DNA of 64,000 nt, taken from positions 186,001-250,000 of the forward strand of contig NZ_AUBY01000008.1 in the NCBI RefSeq assembly GCF_000429485.1. The letters run 5' to 3'. Shown here piece by piece: positions 1-9,912 of this stretch (positions are counted from its first letter, which is position 1; every line of letters starts with the position of its first letter). The notes beneath the pieces are model-generated. The model saw only the letters and a list, made by a program, of their open reading frames with translations, did no database searches and was not told the DNA's origin. The stretch is from Aliagarivorans marinus DSM 23064. GTDB taxonomy: Bacteria; Pseudomonadota; Gammaproteobacteria; Enterobacterales; Celerinatantimonadaceae. The position numbers were made by a program, and so were the translations under genes.

Positions 1-3000
1 ATTGCCGCCAAGTGAGCATCATCGCGAACTTCCACACGACCTTCACCGTGCGATACCGCGATAGGCATTTGCGAGCCAGCCATACCGTCGAAGAAGATAG
101 ATGGAGACTGTTGTACTTCCACCAGGCTGAAGCGTGCTTCAAAGCGCTCAGAGTTGTTGCGAACAAAGCGTGGCCACAGGTCAGCACCTGGGATCAGCTC
201 TTTAAGGTTCGACAGCATCTGACAACCGTTACATACACCCAGCGCGAAGCTATCGTTACGCTCGAAGAAGCCACTGAACTGCTCACGCGCACGGCTGTTG
301 AACAGAATCGACTTAGCCCAACCTTCACCAGCGCCCAGTACGTCACCGTAAGAGAAGCCACCGCACGCCACCAGGCCTGCGAATTGCTCCAAGGTTACGC
401 GGCCACTCAGGATGTCGCTCATATGTACGTCGATAGCATTAAAGCCAGCACGGTCGAAGGCTGCTGCCATCTCGTGGTGCGAGTTGACGCCTTGCTCACG
501 CAAGATTGCCATTTGTGGGCGAGCGCCGGTGGCAATCATTGGTGCAGCAACGTCTTCGTGCACGTCGAAGCTTAGGTTCGCTTGCAGACCCGGGTTGGCC
601 GCATCGGTCTTAGCTTCGAACTCTTGCTGTGCACACTCAGGGTTGTCACGCAGTGCCTGCATCTCGCGGGTGGTTTCCGCCCAGATGCCACGGTAGTGGT
701 TGCGAGTGTTTGCCAGCACGATATTGCCGTCGCGGGTAAAGCGCAGCATGTCGTCGCCATTCAGGCTACCGATAACGTGGCTGCACGCTGCCAGGCCGTG
801 GCCAGATAGCAGGTTCAGTACCGCTTCTTTGTCTTCGCTGCGAACCTGGATAACCGCACCCAGCTCTTCGTTGAACAGCGCACTTACGTTGTCACCGCCT
901 AGCAGGTCTAGCTCAACATCCACACCTACGTTGCCCGCAAAGGCCATCTCGGTGATGGTGGTGAACAGGCCGCCGTCTGAACGGTCGTGGTAGGCCAGCA
1001 GTTTCTCGTCTTGAACCAACGCCTGCATGGCATTGAAGAAGCCTTTCAGCAGCTCTGGCGAGTCTACATCTGGTACCTCGTTGCCTAGCTCTTTATAGAC
1101 TTGAGTCAGCGCGCTGGCACCTAGGCGGGTCTTACCGTTGCCCAGGTCAATCAAGATAAGGTCGCTATCGCCTTTATCTTTGCGCAGTTGAGGGGTTACG
1201 GTCTTACGCACGTCTTCAACGCGGGCAAAGGCAGTGATAATCAGTGACAGCGGCGAGGTTACAGACTTCTCTTCACCGTCTTCTTCCTGCCAAGCAGTCT
1301 TCATCGACATGGAGTCTTTGCCCACCGGAATGGTCAGATCCAGCGCCGGACACAGCTCTTCGCCCACAGCTTTCACTGCATCGTACAGACCCACATCTTC
1401 ACCCGGGTGACCGGCTGGCGACATCCAGTTGGCACTTAGCTTGATGCGATTCAGCTCACCGATGTTGGTGCCAGCAATGTTGGTCAACGCTTCAGCTACC
1501 GCCAAACGGGCAGAGGCAGCGTGGTTAATCAGCGCAGCAGGAGTGCGCTCACCCATCGACATCGCTTCGCCATGGTAGGTGTCGTAGCTGGCAGCTGTTA
1601 CTGCGCAGTTAGCTACCGGGATCTGCCAAGGGCCGACCATTTGGTCACGGGCAACCAGACCGGTTACGCTGCGGTCACCAATGGTGATCAGGAAGGTTTT
1701 CTCAGCAACGGATGGCAGACGCAGGATGCGCTCAGCGGCATCTGCCACTTCAACCTTGGCGCTATCAAAGGCTGGGCCATTGAAGGTCGCGCGGGTTACA
1801 TCGCGGTGCATCTTCGGCGTTTTACCCAGCAGTACGCTTAGCGGCATACGAATAGGCTCATTGCCAAAGTGGCTGTCTTTCAAGATAAGGTCACACTCTT
1901 CGGTGGCCTCACCGATTACCGCGTACTGGGCGCGCTCACGCTCACAGATGCTGTTAAACACCTCTAAGTTCTCTTGGGCCACTGCCAGCATGTAGCGCTC
2001 TTGTGATTCGTTACACCAGATCTCTAGTGGCGACATGCCCGGCTCATCGTTAGGGATGGCGCGCAGGTCGAAGATACCACCACGGCCACCATCGTCGACC
2101 AGCTCAGGACAGGCATTCGACAGACCTCCCGCACCGATATCGTGGATAAAGGCGATAGGGTTGGCATCGCCCATCTGCCAGCAGCGGTCGATCACTTCCT
2201 GACAGCGACGCTCCATCTCTGGGTTGTCACGTTGTACCGAAGCAAAGTCCAGATCTTCTGAAGATTGGCCAGAGTTCATTGACGAGGCAGCACCACCGCC
2301 CAGACCGATGTTCATCGCCGGACCGCCCAGTACGATAATCGCTGCGCCAACCGGGATTTCACCTTTGGCAACATGGTCGGTACGGATGTTACCCAGACCA
2401 CCGGCTAGCATGATTGGCTTGTGGTAACCACGCACCTCGGTGCCGTTAAAGCTCTCGACCTGCTCTTCGTAGGTACGGAAGTAACCCAGAATCGCCGGAC
2501 GACCGAATTCGTTGTTAAACGCCGCACCACCCAGTGGGGCTTCGATCATGATCTCTAGGGCGTCTACGATGCGCGATGGCTTGCCATACTCGCTCTCCCA
2601 AGGCTGCTCGAAGCCTGGAATACGCAGGTTAGAAACGGTAAAGCCAACCAGACCGGCTTTTGGCTTAGAGCCACGACCGGTTGCGCCTTCGTCACGAATT
2701 TCACCACCAGAACCGGTAGCGGCACCCGGGTATGGCGAGATCGCAGTTGGGTGGTTGTGGGTTTCAACCTTCATCAGGATTTCGATGTTTTCCTGATGGT
2801 AGGTGTACTGCTTGCTGTCGGTGGCCGGGAAGAAGCGGCCTGCAACCGAACCTACCATTACCGCAGCATTGTCTTTATAGGCAGACAGTACGTACTCGCT
2901 GTTGTGCTCGTAGGTGTTTTTAATCATCTTGAACAGGGATTTTTCCTGCTCAACGCCATCGATGGTCCAATCGGCGTTAAAGATCTTGTGGCGGCAGTGC

Positions 3001-3644
3001 TCTGAGTTTGCCTGAGCGAACATCATCAACTCGATGTCGTTCGGGTTACGGCCAATCTCTTTAAAGCCGTCCAGCAGGTACTCTTTCTCGTCGTCAGACA
3101 GTGCCAGACCCAGCTCGATGTTGGCTTTTTCTAGCGCGTCGCGACCGCCACCGAGCAAATCAACAGTGTTGTAAGGCGCAGGCTCAGCCTTGGCAAACAG
3201 AGACGCCGCTTGCTCCATATCGCTGAATACCGCTTCCATCATGCGGTCGTGGATCATCGCTTTTAGCGCGCCAAGTTGCGCGTCATTCAGCTCACTTGAG
3301 GCTTCAACGTAGTAGGCAATGCCTCGTTCCAGACGTTTTATTGTCTCAAGGCCACAGTTGTGGGCAATGTCAGACGCTTTAGAAGACCAAGGAGAGATGG
3401 TTCCTGGTCGCGGTGTTACCAGTAGCAGTTGTCCTTCTGGCTGGTGTTCAGTAATGGTCGGCCCATAGGTCAGAAGCTTATCAAGCACCGCTTGTTCGGC
3501 TTCGCTAAGGTCGGCGCTGTTATCAGCAAAATGCATGAATTCAGCATAAATAGAAGTGACTGGGAGGTTCTGATCAGCACAACGTTTTAGTAGCTGTGCA
3601 ACACGGAAATCAGAGAGTGCTGGCGCACCACGTAGGATTAACAT
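1..3644 (-). CDS. purL: Phosphoribosylformylglycinamidine synthase (PurL), 3' end cut by window edge
   Basis: Large single-chain FGAR amidotransferase, which makes FGAM from FGAR, glutamine and ATP in step 4 of cytosolic purine synthesis. The reading frame is open from the ATG at 3642-3644 (N-terminus [13 protein letters not shown], close to the enterobacterial protein) to the window edge, giving 1,214 codons. The family is about 1,295 residues, so roughly the last 80 are missing. The C-terminal class I glutaminase domain is largely present: GVCNGCQM carries the nucleophile Cys at about residue 1138 (codon 231-233). No frameshift was seen. It is divergent from mltF, the same order as in E. 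coli. I saw no convincing PurR operator in the 208-nt gap. Confidence 0.97.
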   Translation of the reverse strand, partial: MLILRGAPALSDFRVAQLLKRCADQNLPVTSIYAEFMHFADNSADLSEAEQAVLDKLLTYGPTITEHQPEGQLLLVTPRPGTISPWSSKASDIAHNCGLETIKRLERGIAYYVEASSELNDAQLGALKAMIHDRMMEAVFSDMEQAASLFAKAEPAPYNTVDLLGGGRDALEKANIELGLALSDDEKEYLLDGFKEIGRNPNDIELMMFAQANSEHCRHKIFNADWTIDGVEQEKSLFKMIKNTYEHNSEYVLSAYKDNAAVMVGSVAGRFFPATDSKQYTYHQENIEILMKVETHNHPTAISPYPGAATGSGGEIRDEGATGRGSKPKAGLVGFTVSNLRIPGFEQPWESEYGKPSRIVDALEIMIEAPLGGAAFNNEFGRPAILGYFRTYEEQVESFNGTEVRGYHKPIMLAGGLGNIRTDHVAKGEIPVGAAIIVLGGPAMNIGLGGGAASSMNSGQSSEDLDFASVQRDNPEMERRCQEVIDRCWQMGDANPIAFIHDIGAGGLSNACPELVDDGGRGGIFDLRAIPNDEPGMSPLEIWCNESQERYMLAVAQENLEVFNSICERERAQYAVIGEATEECDLILKDSHFGNEPIRMPLSVLLGKTPKMHRDVTRATFNGPAFDSAKVEVADAAERILRLPSVAEKTFLITIGDRSVTGLVARDQMVGPWQIPVANCAVTAASYDTYHGEAMSMGERTPAALINHAASARLAVAEALTNIAGTNIGELNRIKLSANWMSPAGHPGEDVGLYDAVKAVGEELCPALDLTIPVGKDSMSMKTAWQEEDGEEKSVTSPLSLIITAFARVEDVRKTVTPQLRKDKGDSDLILIDLGNGKTRLGASALTQVYKELGNEVPDVDSPELLKGFFNAMQALVQDEKLLAYHDRSDGGLFTTITEMAFAGNVGVDVELDLLGGDNVSALFNEELGAVIQVRSEDKEAVLNLLSGHGLAACSHVIGSLNGDDMLRFTRDGNIVLANTRNHYRGIWAETTREMQALRDNPECAQQEFEAKTDAANPGLQANLSFDVHEDVAAPMIATGARPQMAILREQGVNSHHEMAAAFDRAGFNAIDVHMSDILSGRVTLEQFAGLVACGGFSYGDVLGAGEGWAKSILFNSRAREQFSGFFERNDSFALGVCNGCQMLSNLKELIPGADLWPRFVRNNSERFEARFSLVEVQQSPSIFFDGMAGSQMPIAVSHGEGRVEVRDDAHLAA

Positions 3645-3852
3645 ATTAAGGGTCTCGCTTTACCGTATGGAGGTGGGAGTAAAAAATTCGCGGTATTATA
3701 AGGAAATTGATATACCCAAGCTACCTCAAGAGGCGGTTGAGGTAATAAAAAAGTAAATCTTTACTGCTGCTTGGGCGAAATCTCGGCGTAAACCTAGACT
3801 CCACGGTCAGGATCTCTAAAATCAACCAAAAATAGTTGTCTGGAAACAAGAT

Positions 3853-5355
3853 TTGATTACGGATTTTCGCCGCTGGTGGTATCTCGGTGCGGCACTGCTC
3901 TCACTGACCTTGCTCGGCTGCGAACCCCTCAGCTTTACTCAAGAGATCAAGAAGATACAAGATCGCGGAGAGCTGCGGGTCGGTACCCTCTACCACCCTC
4001 AGGTGTTCTACTATAACCAAGACGACAAAGAAGCGGGGTTTGAATACGAGCTGGCCGCCGAGTTTGCCGAGCAACTCGGCGTAAAACTGACCATGGTGCC
4101 GCTGTTCACCAAGGCGGAGCTTTACCGCAGCTTGGAAAACAAGCAGGTGGATATGATTGCCGCCGCGCTCTCCCCCACCGATAAACTGGCCGAGCAGTTC
4201 CGCTTCTCTCCCGAGCTCTACCAAGTCGACGCGGTGGTGGTCTACAAAAAGAACACCTTCCGCCCCCGCGAGATCAATCAAGTTGACGCTCCGCTATGGC
4301 TCACTGCAGGTAGCCACCACTACGGCTTGCTGCGTGGTATCGCCGAAGACGATGACGAGCTGGAGCTCGACCTCACCGTTACCGATCAGCAAGATGCCTC
4401 TGAGCTGCTCAAAGCCATCACCGATGACGAGATCCGCTTTGCGGTGGTGGACGACACCACCTTGGCGCTGCATCAGCGCTTCTATCCCGATCTAAACCAA
4501 GCCTTTACCGTAAAAAGCGGCATCCCGGTGGTGTGGATGATCAATCAAAGCCGCGATGACAGCCTGTTCAGCGCGATGATCGAGTTCGTTGGCCAGCAAC
4601 ACGTCGATGGCGAGGTAGCCCGCCTGCTGGAGAAATACTTCAGCCACGTGGAAGAGTTCGACTATGTAGATACTCGCACCTTCTTGCGCTCGGCCAAGTC
4701 CAAACTGCCCGAGTATCAGCCGCTATTTGAGAAGTATGCCGGCAGCCTTGATTGGCGCCTGCTGGCTGCGGTCTCCTATCAAGAATCCCACTGGGAGCCC
4801 CACGCCCGCTCATTTACCGGAGTGCGCGGTATGATGATGCTCACCCTTGATACCGCCAAAGGCGTCGGTGTGAAGAATCGTTTGGATGCCGAGCAAAGCA
4901 TTCGGGGCGGTTCAACCTACTTGCAACAGCTGATTGCCCGGGTGCCCGATAGCATCCCTGAGGATGAGAAGATCTGGTTTGCGCTATCTGCCTACAACAT
5001 GGGCTTTGGTCACATGTTGGACGTACGCAGGCTCACCCGCATGCGTGGAGGAAATCCTGATAGTTGGCTGGATGTGAAGGACAATCTTCCGCTACTTATG
5101 CGTAAAGAGTGGTACAAGCAAACCCGCTACGGTTATGCCCGCGGCGCTGAAGCCTACCACTACGTAAACAATATCCGTCAGTATTATCAGAGTCTTTTGT
5201 GGCTCGAGTCAGAGCAACGCGAGGCGGCACGGCGCGAAGCCATCCGCCGTAGCATCATGCCGATTACGCCGGAAGCGTTCTCAAATCCGGCGGATTTATC
5301 AGAACAAGATCTCGAAATTGAAGAAGTATCTAGCACAAATACCACGGACACTTGA
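3853..5355 (+). CDS. mltF: Membrane-bound lytic murein transglycosylase F, lipoprotein form
   Basis: Peptidoglycan lytic transglycosylase of 500 aa. The N-terminal half is a periplasmic solute-binding (SBP_bac_3) module (about residues 35-270) and the C-terminal half is an SLT/lysozyme-like domain (about 285-460). The catalytic Glu lies in AAVSYQESHWEP, and the GVRGMMMLT, AYNMGFGH and YGYARGAEAYHY motifs match E. coli MltF. Unlike the E. coli protein, it begins with a lipoprotein signal: LTLLGC places the lipidated Cys at residue 23. The start is TTG; the upstream in-frame stop at 3817 leaves no ATG or GTG, so TTG is the only sensible choice, though the Shine-Dalgarno is weak. The acidic C-terminal tail is variable in the family. 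The neighbours purL and tadA are the conserved context. Confidence 0.95.
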   Translation: MITDFRRWWYLGAALLSLTLLGCEPLSFTQEIKKIQDRGELRVGTLYHPQVFYYNQDDKEAGFEYELAAEFAEQLGVKLTMVPLFTKAELYRSLENKQVDMIAAALSPTDKLAEQFRFSPELYQVDAVVVYKKNTFRPREINQVDAPLWLTAGSHHYGLLRGIAEDDDELELDLTVTDQQDASELLKAITDDEIRFAVVDDTTLALHQRFYPDLNQAFTVKSGIPVVWMINQSRDDSLFSAMIEFVGQQHVDGEVARLLEKYFSHVEEFDYVDTRTFLRSAKSKLPEYQPLFEKYAGSLDWRLLAAVSYQESHWEPHARSFTGVRGMMMLTLDTAKGVGVKNRLDAEQSIRGGSTYLQQLIARVPDSIPEDEKIWFALSAYNMGFGHMLDVRRLTRMRGGNPDSWLDVKDNLPLLMRKEWYKQTRYGYARGAEAYHYVNNIRQYYQSLLWLESEQREAARREAIRRSIMPITPEAFSNPADLSEQDLEIEEVSSTNTTDT

Positions 5356-5370
5356 CACAAGGTTCATCGT

Positions 5371-5400
5371 TTTGTCATGTTAGCAACATAGCCTGACAAA
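5371..5400 (+). terminator. Hairpin after mltF
   Basis: Perfect 7-bp inverted repeat TTTGTCA/TGACAAA with an inner ATGTT/AACAT pairing, starting 15 nt after the mltF stop. It lacks a long T tract, so it may be a weak terminator or an mRNA 3'-end hairpin. Confidence 0.45.
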
Positions 5401-5452
5401 GATCGGGTAGCCGAGGCAATGAGGCCGAGGCTTATAACATGAGGAAACAACG

Positions 5453-5587
5453 ATGTTAAAAAGAAGAAGGATGGCGACGCATTCGCCACGACGTCGTATA
5501 CAAATTGCCCGTCAACACCGTAAGGTATTGTGTCGACAACGTTCATTTGTTCTATCTGAAATGGGTATGCCCATCGAGTCTAACTAG
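5453..5587 (+). CDS. Small Arg-rich protein of unknown function (44 aa)
   Basis: ATG with a good Shine-Dalgarno (GAGGAA, 7 nt spacing) opens a 44-codon frame. The product starts MLKRRRMATHSPRRRIQIA and ends EMGMPIESN. It is very basic (about a quarter Arg/Lys plus several His), has one Cys and no hydrophobic segment, so a cytosolic nucleic-acid- or ribosome-binding protein is conceivable. I do not recognise a family. It lies 97 nt after mltF on the same strand and its 3' end overlaps the convergent tadA stop by 8 nt. Coding status rests only on the ribosome-binding site and the protein-like composition. Confidence 0.5.
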   Translation: MLKRRRMATHSPRRRIQIARQHRKVLCRQRSFVLSEMGMPIESN

Positions 5588-6125
5588 ACTCTTGTTCTCG
5601 TCTCGCTTTTTTCGCCGCCTTGATTTCAACACGTCGTCGGCGGAAGAAGCGACTTAATACTTCCCCACACTCCACTTCGTTCACCCCACCCTGTACCTCA
5701 ATCAAGTGATTTAAGCGGCTATCGCGCACGATATCGTAAACGCTACCCGCAGCGCCGGTTTTCAGGTCATAAGCGCCGAACACCAAGCGCTCGATCCGCG
5801 CATGCACCATGGCGCCCGCACACATCGAGCAGGGCTCCAGACTCACATACAGAGTGGTATTCAGCAGGCGGTAATTCTGGCGACGTTGTCCAGCCTGACG
5901 CAGCGCGAGGATCTCGGCGTGGGCACATGGGTCATTCTGGGTGATGGTTTGGTTGTAGCCTTCACCGATAATCTCGCCGTCGGCCACTAACACGGCGCCG
6001 ACCGGCACCTCTCCCAGGGCCTCGGCTTTGGCCGCCAACTCCAGCGTATAGGCAATCCAACGCAGATCCTCGGCGCTGTGCTGTGGTTCGTCGTTGGCAT
6101 TAGGGCTGTTAGGGATGTCGTTCAC
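5580..6125 (-). CDS. tadA: tRNA-specific adenosine deaminase TadA
   Basis: Deaminates the wobble adenosine 34 of tRNA-Arg(ACG) to inosine in the cytosol, a normally essential reaction. The 181-aa product has the cytidine/deoxycytidylate deaminase zinc motif: His69-Ala-Glu71 (CAHAEIL; Glu is the proton shuttle) and Pro98-Cys99-Ser-Met-Cys102 (SLEPCSMCAGAMVH). The first 17 residues precede the conserved core and are variable. The basic C-terminal tail (RRRRVEIKAAKKARREQ) is typical of bacterial TadA. Its place beyond mltF is conserved in E. coli and relatives. Confidence 0.96.
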   Translation of the reverse strand: MNDIPNSPNANDEPQHSAEDLRWIAYTLELAAKAEALGEVPVGAVLVADGEIIGEGYNQTITQNDPCAHAEILALRQAGQRRQNYRLLNTTLYVSLEPCSMCAGAMVHARIERLVFGAYDLKTGAAGSVYDIVRDSRLNHLIEVQGGVNEVECGEVLSRFFRRRRVEIKAAKKARREQESS

Positions 6126-6225
6126 GGTTACTCTCGGTTGCTTAGGGCCGTTGCCAAGGTTCTGGCTTGCGGCGCATTCTAGTCAAAGCTCAACCACAAG
6201 TCATCTTTCGCGCTTAACTTGCTCA

Positions 6226-6549
6226 CTAGCTTGGCAGGTTAAAGTCCATCACGATAATGTCGTCGAGCAGTGGTACAAACAAGGTCTTAAAACACTCATG
6301 TTCGGGGTGTGGCAGATAGGCGTCGCGCGCTTGTTCGTCGATAAAAGTGACTTCAACCACGTGGGTGTAGCCTTTATCTAGCCCTTCGGGGCTGTTATTA
6401 CTGCCCCACTCCACCGCCTCAATGCCTGCTATACGCCGGCGCAGCTCCAGGAACTCGAGCATCACTGCGACGATCTGATCGAACTCAACCTCGGGCTTAA
6501 AGCGGATAAACAGTACATGGCGGATACGCGGTGGCGCTTGTGGGGTCAT
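6226..6549 (-). CDS. Dabb-family (stress-responsive alpha/beta barrel) protein
   Basis: A 107-aa single-domain protein. IRHVLFIRFKPEV near the N-terminus, the central GSNNSPEGLDKGYTHVVEV stretch and the final FVPLLDDIIVMDF fit the Dabb dimeric alpha/beta-barrel fold. Members are small dimeric proteins; most have no assigned reaction, though a few are enzymes such as olivetolic acid cyclase. No signal peptide is visible, so it is probably cytosolic. It sits on the same strand as tadA, but the 100-nt gap does not argue for shared transcription. The function in this organism is unknown. Confidence 0.8.
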   Translation of the reverse strand: MTPQAPPRIRHVLFIRFKPEVEFDQIVAVMLEFLELRRRIAGIEAVEWGSNNSPEGLDKGYTHVVEVTFIDEQARDAYLPHPEHECFKTLFVPLLDDIIVMDFNLPS

Positions 6550-6682
6550 GCTAGGTCCTTGCGTAAATGACGGAAACTTCGCTCAAGTGGGTTGAGCGGC
6601 GTGTTATACCAACCTGGATAAGTTAATGATCAATTACTTATGTATATTGGTATTAGCTACACAATACAGAAAGAGGCTGTGC

Positions 6683-7696
6683 TTAGCAGCCCCGACATAG
6701 GTTGGCGTCAATCTCTTGATCGCCCATCATCCGCAGAAACAGCTTAGGAAGGTAGAGCTCGGCCCCCGGTTTGCGCCCCAACTGCTCTGGTATTTGCAAA
6801 TCCCACTGATTACCCTCGCCAAGCTGGGCATAGCTGAACTGAAACGCCAGAAAATCCGCCATACCCATACGCAGGTCACTAACAATCAGTTGCTGGTCTT
6901 GCTCGCGATAACGCACAAAGCCGCCAGCGAAGTTACGCTGTGCCAGCAGGGACTGAGGCTCGTCAGCCAAGGGCCAAGTACCACGTTCCCGTTCTATAAA
7001 CGCAATGGTCGGGCTTTTATCGAGTACCGAACTCAGCCCTTCCAGATAGTTGTCGCCATCGAGCACCACTACTCGCCACAATATTGTGTTAAACGGGGTT
7101 GGGCTGATAAACACCGGCAGATCACGGTCCCGCCCTGAATCCACTAAGCTCTGCTGCACTCGACCTTCCACTACCGAGAGCGCCACAACACTCCAAAGCA
7201 AATACAGGCTGGAGACCGACAAGGCAACATTGCAGTAACGCGCTGCTTTGGGTCTGTTGAACAGGGCAAAGGGGATTGCCAACAGCAGCGGTAAGGTATA
7301 GGCCGGGTCGATAATAAAGATGCTGGATACCGCGAAATAGCCCGGCAAGGGCCATAGCAGCTGAGTGCCATAGCTGGTGAAGGCATCAAGCAGTGTATGG
7401 GTAATCAGCACCAACCCAACTAAGGCGAACAAGCGCTTGAAGGACCAGCTTGCTTTCAGAAAGTGATGGGCGATTTTGGCTATCACCAACGATAGGCCAA
7501 ACAGCACAAACAGTGAGTGGGAAAAGCCACGATGCTTGACCATATCCATCACCGGATCGCTGTAGCTAATCAGCACATCCAGATCCGGCAAGGTGCCTAA
7601 GGCCGCTCCGGCCAGCAACACCTTAGCATTGCATTGCTTACCCGCTACCGCCCCGGCAACCGTGGCCCCTAATACTGCTTGAGTCAGTGAATCCAA
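6683..7696 (-). CDS. Membrane-bound metal-dependent hydrolase, YdjM/DUF457 family
   Basis: A 337-aa inner-membrane protein. The family N-terminus MDSLTQAVLGATVAGAVAG is followed by GTLPDLDVL and HRGFSHSLFVL, the His/Asp motifs of the LexA-regulated YdjM-type family. Four or so hydrophobic segments lie between residues 60 and 180 (for example FALVGLVLITHTLLDAF and LPLLLAIPFALF). The C-terminal 150 residues are soluble-looking and include a VYREQ-like beta-rich domain seen in longer members. The substrate is not known for the family. No SOS box is evident upstream, unlike E. coli ydjM. Confidence 0.85.
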   Translation of the reverse strand: MDSLTQAVLGATVAGAVAGKQCNAKVLLAGAALGTLPDLDVLISYSDPVMDMVKHRGFSHSLFVLFGLSLVIAKIAHHFLKASWSFKRLFALVGLVLITHTLLDAFTSYGTQLLWPLPGYFAVSSIFIIDPAYTLPLLLAIPFALFNRPKAARYCNVALSVSSLYLLWSVVALSVVEGRVQQSLVDSGRDRDLPVFISPTPFNTILWRVVVLDGDNYLEGLSSVLDKSPTIAFIERERGTWPLADEPQSLLAQRNFAGGFVRYREQDQQLIVSDLRMGMADFLAFQFSYAQLGEGNQWDLQIPEQLGRKPGAELYLPKLFLRMMGDQEIDANLCRGC

Positions 7697-7798
7697 ATTG
7701 TCTTTCCTGTTAACGCGTAATTTCTATAGAACGCTAACAGTTATACCTTCGGCTTATTGAAGGAACAAATTTGATTGTGAGATAGCCGCTTCCTATGG

Positions 7799-8410
7799 CT
7801 ACAAAGTCGCGACTTGCTTGGAGCGCTCAAACTGCGCCCTACTTTGGCTAAACCAGCAACGGTCTTGGGTGCCATCATCAAAGAAGCCATAATCCTTTCC
7901 CGCTCGGGCAAAGCCACACTTCTCCAGCACTCGCTTACTTCCTTGATTGTCATCATAGGTATCGGCGCGCAGGCGCTGTGCGCCCATCTCTTCGAAAGCG
8001 ATATTTGTCAGCAAGCGCGTCGCGGCTGTTGCCAGCCCCTTGCCCCAACTGCAGGTGGGTAGCTGATAGCCAACGTCAAACAGGCCATGTTCCGTCTCTG
8101 AGCCATCTTCAGTGGCGCTCGCCACCAAGGCGGCCATACCAGCAAACTCGCCATCGGTATCGACGATTGCCAGCATCAGTTGTGGCAATGCACTCCCCAG
8201 CTCAATCGCTCGGCTCATCTGCTCAAACTGAGGGGTAAAGTAGCCGTAGTAAACCGACTCATCGGCAGGTGCAAAGTACAGAAAGCGATTCACCTCTGGC
8301 TCAGCCAGCATCGCGCAAATCGCCGGCATATCGGTAGGGCTTAGCAAACGCACCTGATAGCCTTCGATTACAGGGAAACTTTGTCCTTGGGTCAAAACGG
8401 AAAGTGGCAT
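7799..8410 (-). CDS. GNAT-family N-acetyltransferase (RimJ/RimL-like)
   Basis: A 203-aa acetyl-CoA-dependent acetyltransferase. The GNAT core is visible as VRLLSPTDMPAICAML at the N-terminus, a beta strand LMLAIVDTDGEFAGMAALV, the pyrophosphate-binding loop region CSWGKGLATAATRLL, and the C-terminal LRADTYDDNQGSKRVLEKCGF typical of Acetyltransf_3 proteins. A longer frame extends to 8560, but the ATG at 8408-8410 is preceded by GGAG with 5 nt spacing and starts directly before the conserved domain, so I chose it. The substrate cannot be told from sequence. The family includes ribosomal-protein and spermidine acetyltransferases. Confidence 0.85.
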   Translation of the reverse strand: MPLSVLTQGQSFPVIEGYQVRLLSPTDMPAICAMLAEPEVNRFLYFAPADESVYYGYFTPQFEQMSRAIELGSALPQLMLAIVDTDGEFAGMAALVASATEDGSETEHGLFDVGYQLPTCSWGKGLATAATRLLTNIAFEEMGAQRLRADTYDDNQGSKRVLEKCGFARAGKDYGFFDDGTQDRCWFSQSRAQFERSKQVATL

Positions 8411-8734
8411 GGATACTCCGATAAAACAGCATCGAGCGAAGCGCCATACAGAGAAAGTAAAAGCGGCACTCGGATGCAAACAACAAGTTAACAGAGGCAT
8501 CCATGACTCTGAGACAGTAAAGCTACGAGCGGGAGTTTGCCATAGCGAGTTTTGCCTCACAACAGCTTACCGGGAGTATCTAACCTTCGGTTCCTCGTTA
8601 GCCACTGAATGTGATCAAATGGGGCTATCAATCTCACAGCAAAATTAAGAGACACGATAGGAGCGCTAAACTACCCAAGCTCCAATAATAGCTGGGTGAG
8701 CAAACACTCCTTATCGTAGCGTCAAATCGCGCAG
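8411..8734. other. Intergenic region, 324 nt
   Basis: No supported gene. It holds the 5' region of the GNAT gene and a hairpin (8673-8697, ACCCAAGCT/AGCTGGGT with one bulge) downstream of the HExxH gene. The plus-strand frame across it has no ribosome-binding site and is antisense to the GNAT 5' end. Confidence 0.6.
8673..8697 (-). terminator. Weak hairpin terminator candidate after the HExxH gene
   Basis: Inverted repeat ACCCAAGCT/AGCTGGGT (8 pairs, one bulged base) 38 nt past the stop of the HExxH gene. It is followed on the minus strand by only a few T residues, so termination here is tentative. Confidence 0.35.
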
Positions 8735-9544
8735 CTACTCAAACCGAGCCGGTTTGTAGTCCTTAGCTCCCACGTAGTTCACAGAGCGGATCTCGTTGAT
8801 TAGTTCGTCGCAGCCACTAACTTGCCTGCAGCATTGTCTAAATACTTTTCTGAGAGTGGGCTTGATGTACGGTTTAGCGACATCGGGACTAATCCCTTTG
8901 AGCCTGCAAAAAATGGCCAAAGCAAACAGCAACTCATTAGAAGATAGGTAACCAGAGCGCTGAGAGCTCCAGCCTTGAGTACCCGTGTTGGTATACTGCT
9001 GAAAACTAAACGCGGTGTTAGCCGAAAAAATACCAAATCCAAGAAAGACAGCCGTTAGGTCTGTCGCAAACTCCCAGTTCTCCCATCCACCCGGAGGCGG
9101 CTCTGGTAAATCACACGTTAAGTAATGGCCAAACTCATGGGCAAAGGTTGCAACCATACGCGCAGGGTTGCTCTCCAGCTTGGGGTTAAATGAGATGTAG
9201 GCCTTCCCCTCACGAAGAGAAAAGGTCCCATTTGCTGTACTGGGCGAGCCCTTCACCAACAAGGTGTGCCCCAAATGAGGATCTGCATCGTGCTCTTGAC
9301 GAATCAATTTGCTTGGCCACTTGGCCATCCCCGCATGAACCTGTACCTGAGCAAAGGTGGCAATCACAGCTTCGTCGGAGGAGCCAACTCGCAATGGAAA
9401 GAACTGATCCGTTGGCAATACGAGCTGAGTGTTGTGGTAAAAATCCTCCCCACCAAAATATTTCATCAACCATTTGTAAGTTTCGAGTTGAAACAGCAAA
9501 TCTTCACCCGCTAAAACGGGTTTTCTTTTAAACAAACCAAACAT
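8735..9544 (-). CDS. Putative zinc metallopeptidase (HExxH) of unknown family
   Basis: A 269-aa protein with no signal peptide. ATFAHEFGHYL carries a zinc-protease HExxH motif (His136, Glu137, His140). A candidate third ligand lies about 20 residues on in WEFATDLTAVFLGFG (Glu158, Asp162), a gluzincin-like arrangement. The N-terminal 100 residues and the C-terminal part (Cys pair FRQCCRQVSGCDEL) do not match any family I recognise. The ATG at 9542-9544 lacks a clear Shine-Dalgarno. It lies downstream of the Maf-type glycosyltransferase/repeat-protein pair in the same orientation and the same AT-richer DNA, but a strong hairpin lies between them. A role in processing the repeat protein is possible but unproven. 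Confidence 0.65.
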   Translation of the reverse strand: MFGLFKRKPVLAGEDLLFQLETYKWLMKYFGGEDFYHNTQLVLPTDQFFPLRVGSSDEAVIATFAQVQVHAGMAKWPSKLIRQEHDADPHLGHTLLVKGSPSTANGTFSLREGKAYISFNPKLESNPARMVATFAHEFGHYLTCDLPEPPPGGWENWEFATDLTAVFLGFGIFSANTAFSFQQYTNTGTQGWSSQRSGYLSSNELLFALAIFCRLKGISPDVAKPYIKPTLRKVFRQCCRQVSGCDELINEIRSVNYVGAKDYKPARFE

Positions 9545-9912
9545 AAAAATAGAATTTACAAAAGCTTAAATGTCAGAGAAAAACAGACATTGTACCTCCA
9601 ATAGCACGTCATATCATTGGAATTAAAACATTGGAGAAATGGTCAATATTCACCCACTAACAATGAGCGTTCGACTAAACATTAACCAAACTAAGGTTAA
9701 TAAAAGAATTCACACATTTAGCACAATATCGGATGACACATTGTCTTCAACGCTGATAGATACGTTTATCTGAATGCTACTCCATAGTTTGATATGGCGA
9801 AGCCAATTTAAATAATAATTACAGCTTAATAAGAGGCACGTAATTTAGGATAAACAGTGCCCCAAAAGGGGCACATATGTTACTAAAGTGACTATCTACT
9901 TCAAACTACGGC
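9545..9912. other. AT-rich intergenic region, 368 nt
   Basis: No gene seen. It contains the terminator-like hairpin at 9857-9874 and several short dyads towards the HExxH gene: ATTAACC/GGTTAAT at 9681-9701 and AATGTC/GACATT at 9569-9591. Markedly more AT-rich than the flanking housekeeping DNA. Confidence 0.6.
9857..9874 (-). terminator. Hairpin terminator of the repeat-protein gene
   Basis: Perfect GTGCCCC–AAAA–GGGGCAC hairpin 39 nt past the repeat-protein stop. The minus-strand trailer is TGTTTATCC, so the T tract is short. Confidence 0.6.

Noticed and set aside
12-993. Several plus-strand frames over the first kilobase
   Set aside because: All are antisense to purL, whose minus-strand frame is unbroken and strongly conserved.
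3722-3744. Hairpin TACCTCAA/TTGAGGTA between purL and mltF as a terminator
   Set aside because: Lies between divergent genes and has no downstream T tract on either strand; at most an operator, with no resemblance to a PurR box.
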